NCBI GenBank assembly: GCA_027484885.1 | Contig: JAIXSD010000550.1 | Location: 1 to 5,540, forward strand | Origin: Rubrivivax sp. | Lineage (GTDB): Bacteria > Pseudomonadota > Gammaproteobacteria > Burkholderiales > Burkholderiaceae_C | Length of the DNA: 5,540 bases | Direction of reading: 5' to 3' | Shown: one piece after another, positions 5,501 through 5,540 of the stretch | Layout: the number at the start of each line of letters is the position of its first letter | How positions within the stretch are numbered: position 1 is the stretch's first letter | Program-made: the position numbers and the translations under genes | The notes under the pieces: generated by a model | Database searches by the model: none | Seen by the model: the letters and a program-made list of their open reading frames with translations, nothing else | What the model was told of the DNA's origin: nothing

Positions 5501-5540
5501 ATGTCCAACCTCTCTTTCGTGGCGCCGACGCGCAACAGCC
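5501..5540 (+). CDS. Start of a divergent gene, function undetermined
   Basis: Thirteen codons (MSNLSFVAPTRNS) before the right edge, preceded by GGAG at a 9-nt spacing. No stop codon occurs and the preceding stretch looks like a promoter/leader region. The fragment is too short for a family call. A short polar N terminus with an Arg just before an expected membrane segment is seen in TonB-type energy transducers of related bacteria, but this is only a guess. The gene points away from the secretion operon and shares its upstream region. Confidence 0.5.
   Translation, partial: MSNLSFVAPTRNS

Overview
The window is high-GC DNA. It carries five consecutive genes on the minus strand that belong to a type II secretion (T2SS) / type IV filament assembly machine, plus the first codons of a divergent gene on the plus strand at the right edge. 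The high GC content, GspG/GspE/GspF sequences of proteobacterial type and the Ala/Gln/Leu-rich composition fit a betaproteobacterium of the order Burkholderiales (Roseateles/Rubrivivax/Leptothrix-like). This placement is inferred from style, not from a database match.

Layout in the direction of transcription (right to left): a 396-bp intergenic region (5105-5500) separates the divergent plus-strand gene from the operon. The operon then runs gspG (major pseudopilin, 5104-4631), a strong 10-bp-stem hairpin, gspF (inner-membrane platform, 4551-3349), a 118-bp spacer with nested inverted repeats, gspE (assembly ATPase, preferred start 3230, end 1689), a gspL/pilMN-like gene (1696-224, overlapping gspE by 8 bp) and a gspM/pilO-like gene (start 227, overlapping by 4 bp) that runs off the left edge.

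How they work together: GspE hydrolyses ATP in the cytoplasm and is anchored to the membrane by the GspL-like protein. GspF sits in the inner membrane beside them, and the GspM-like protein is expected to pair with GspL. Together they push GspG subunits, after prepilin-peptidase cleavage, into a periplasmic pseudopilus that drives export through a secretin. The secretin, minor pseudopilins, GspC and prepilin peptidase are not in the window and must lie elsewhere.

The main points of interest are the gene order G-F-E-L-M, which reverses the usual E-F-G order and lacks H-I-J-K between G and L; the hairpin placed just after the pseudopilin stop codon; and a structured divergent intergenic region with a 21-bp imperfect direct repeat and two short inverted repeats. 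I see no mobile element, CRISPR array, RNA gene or exotic defence system.
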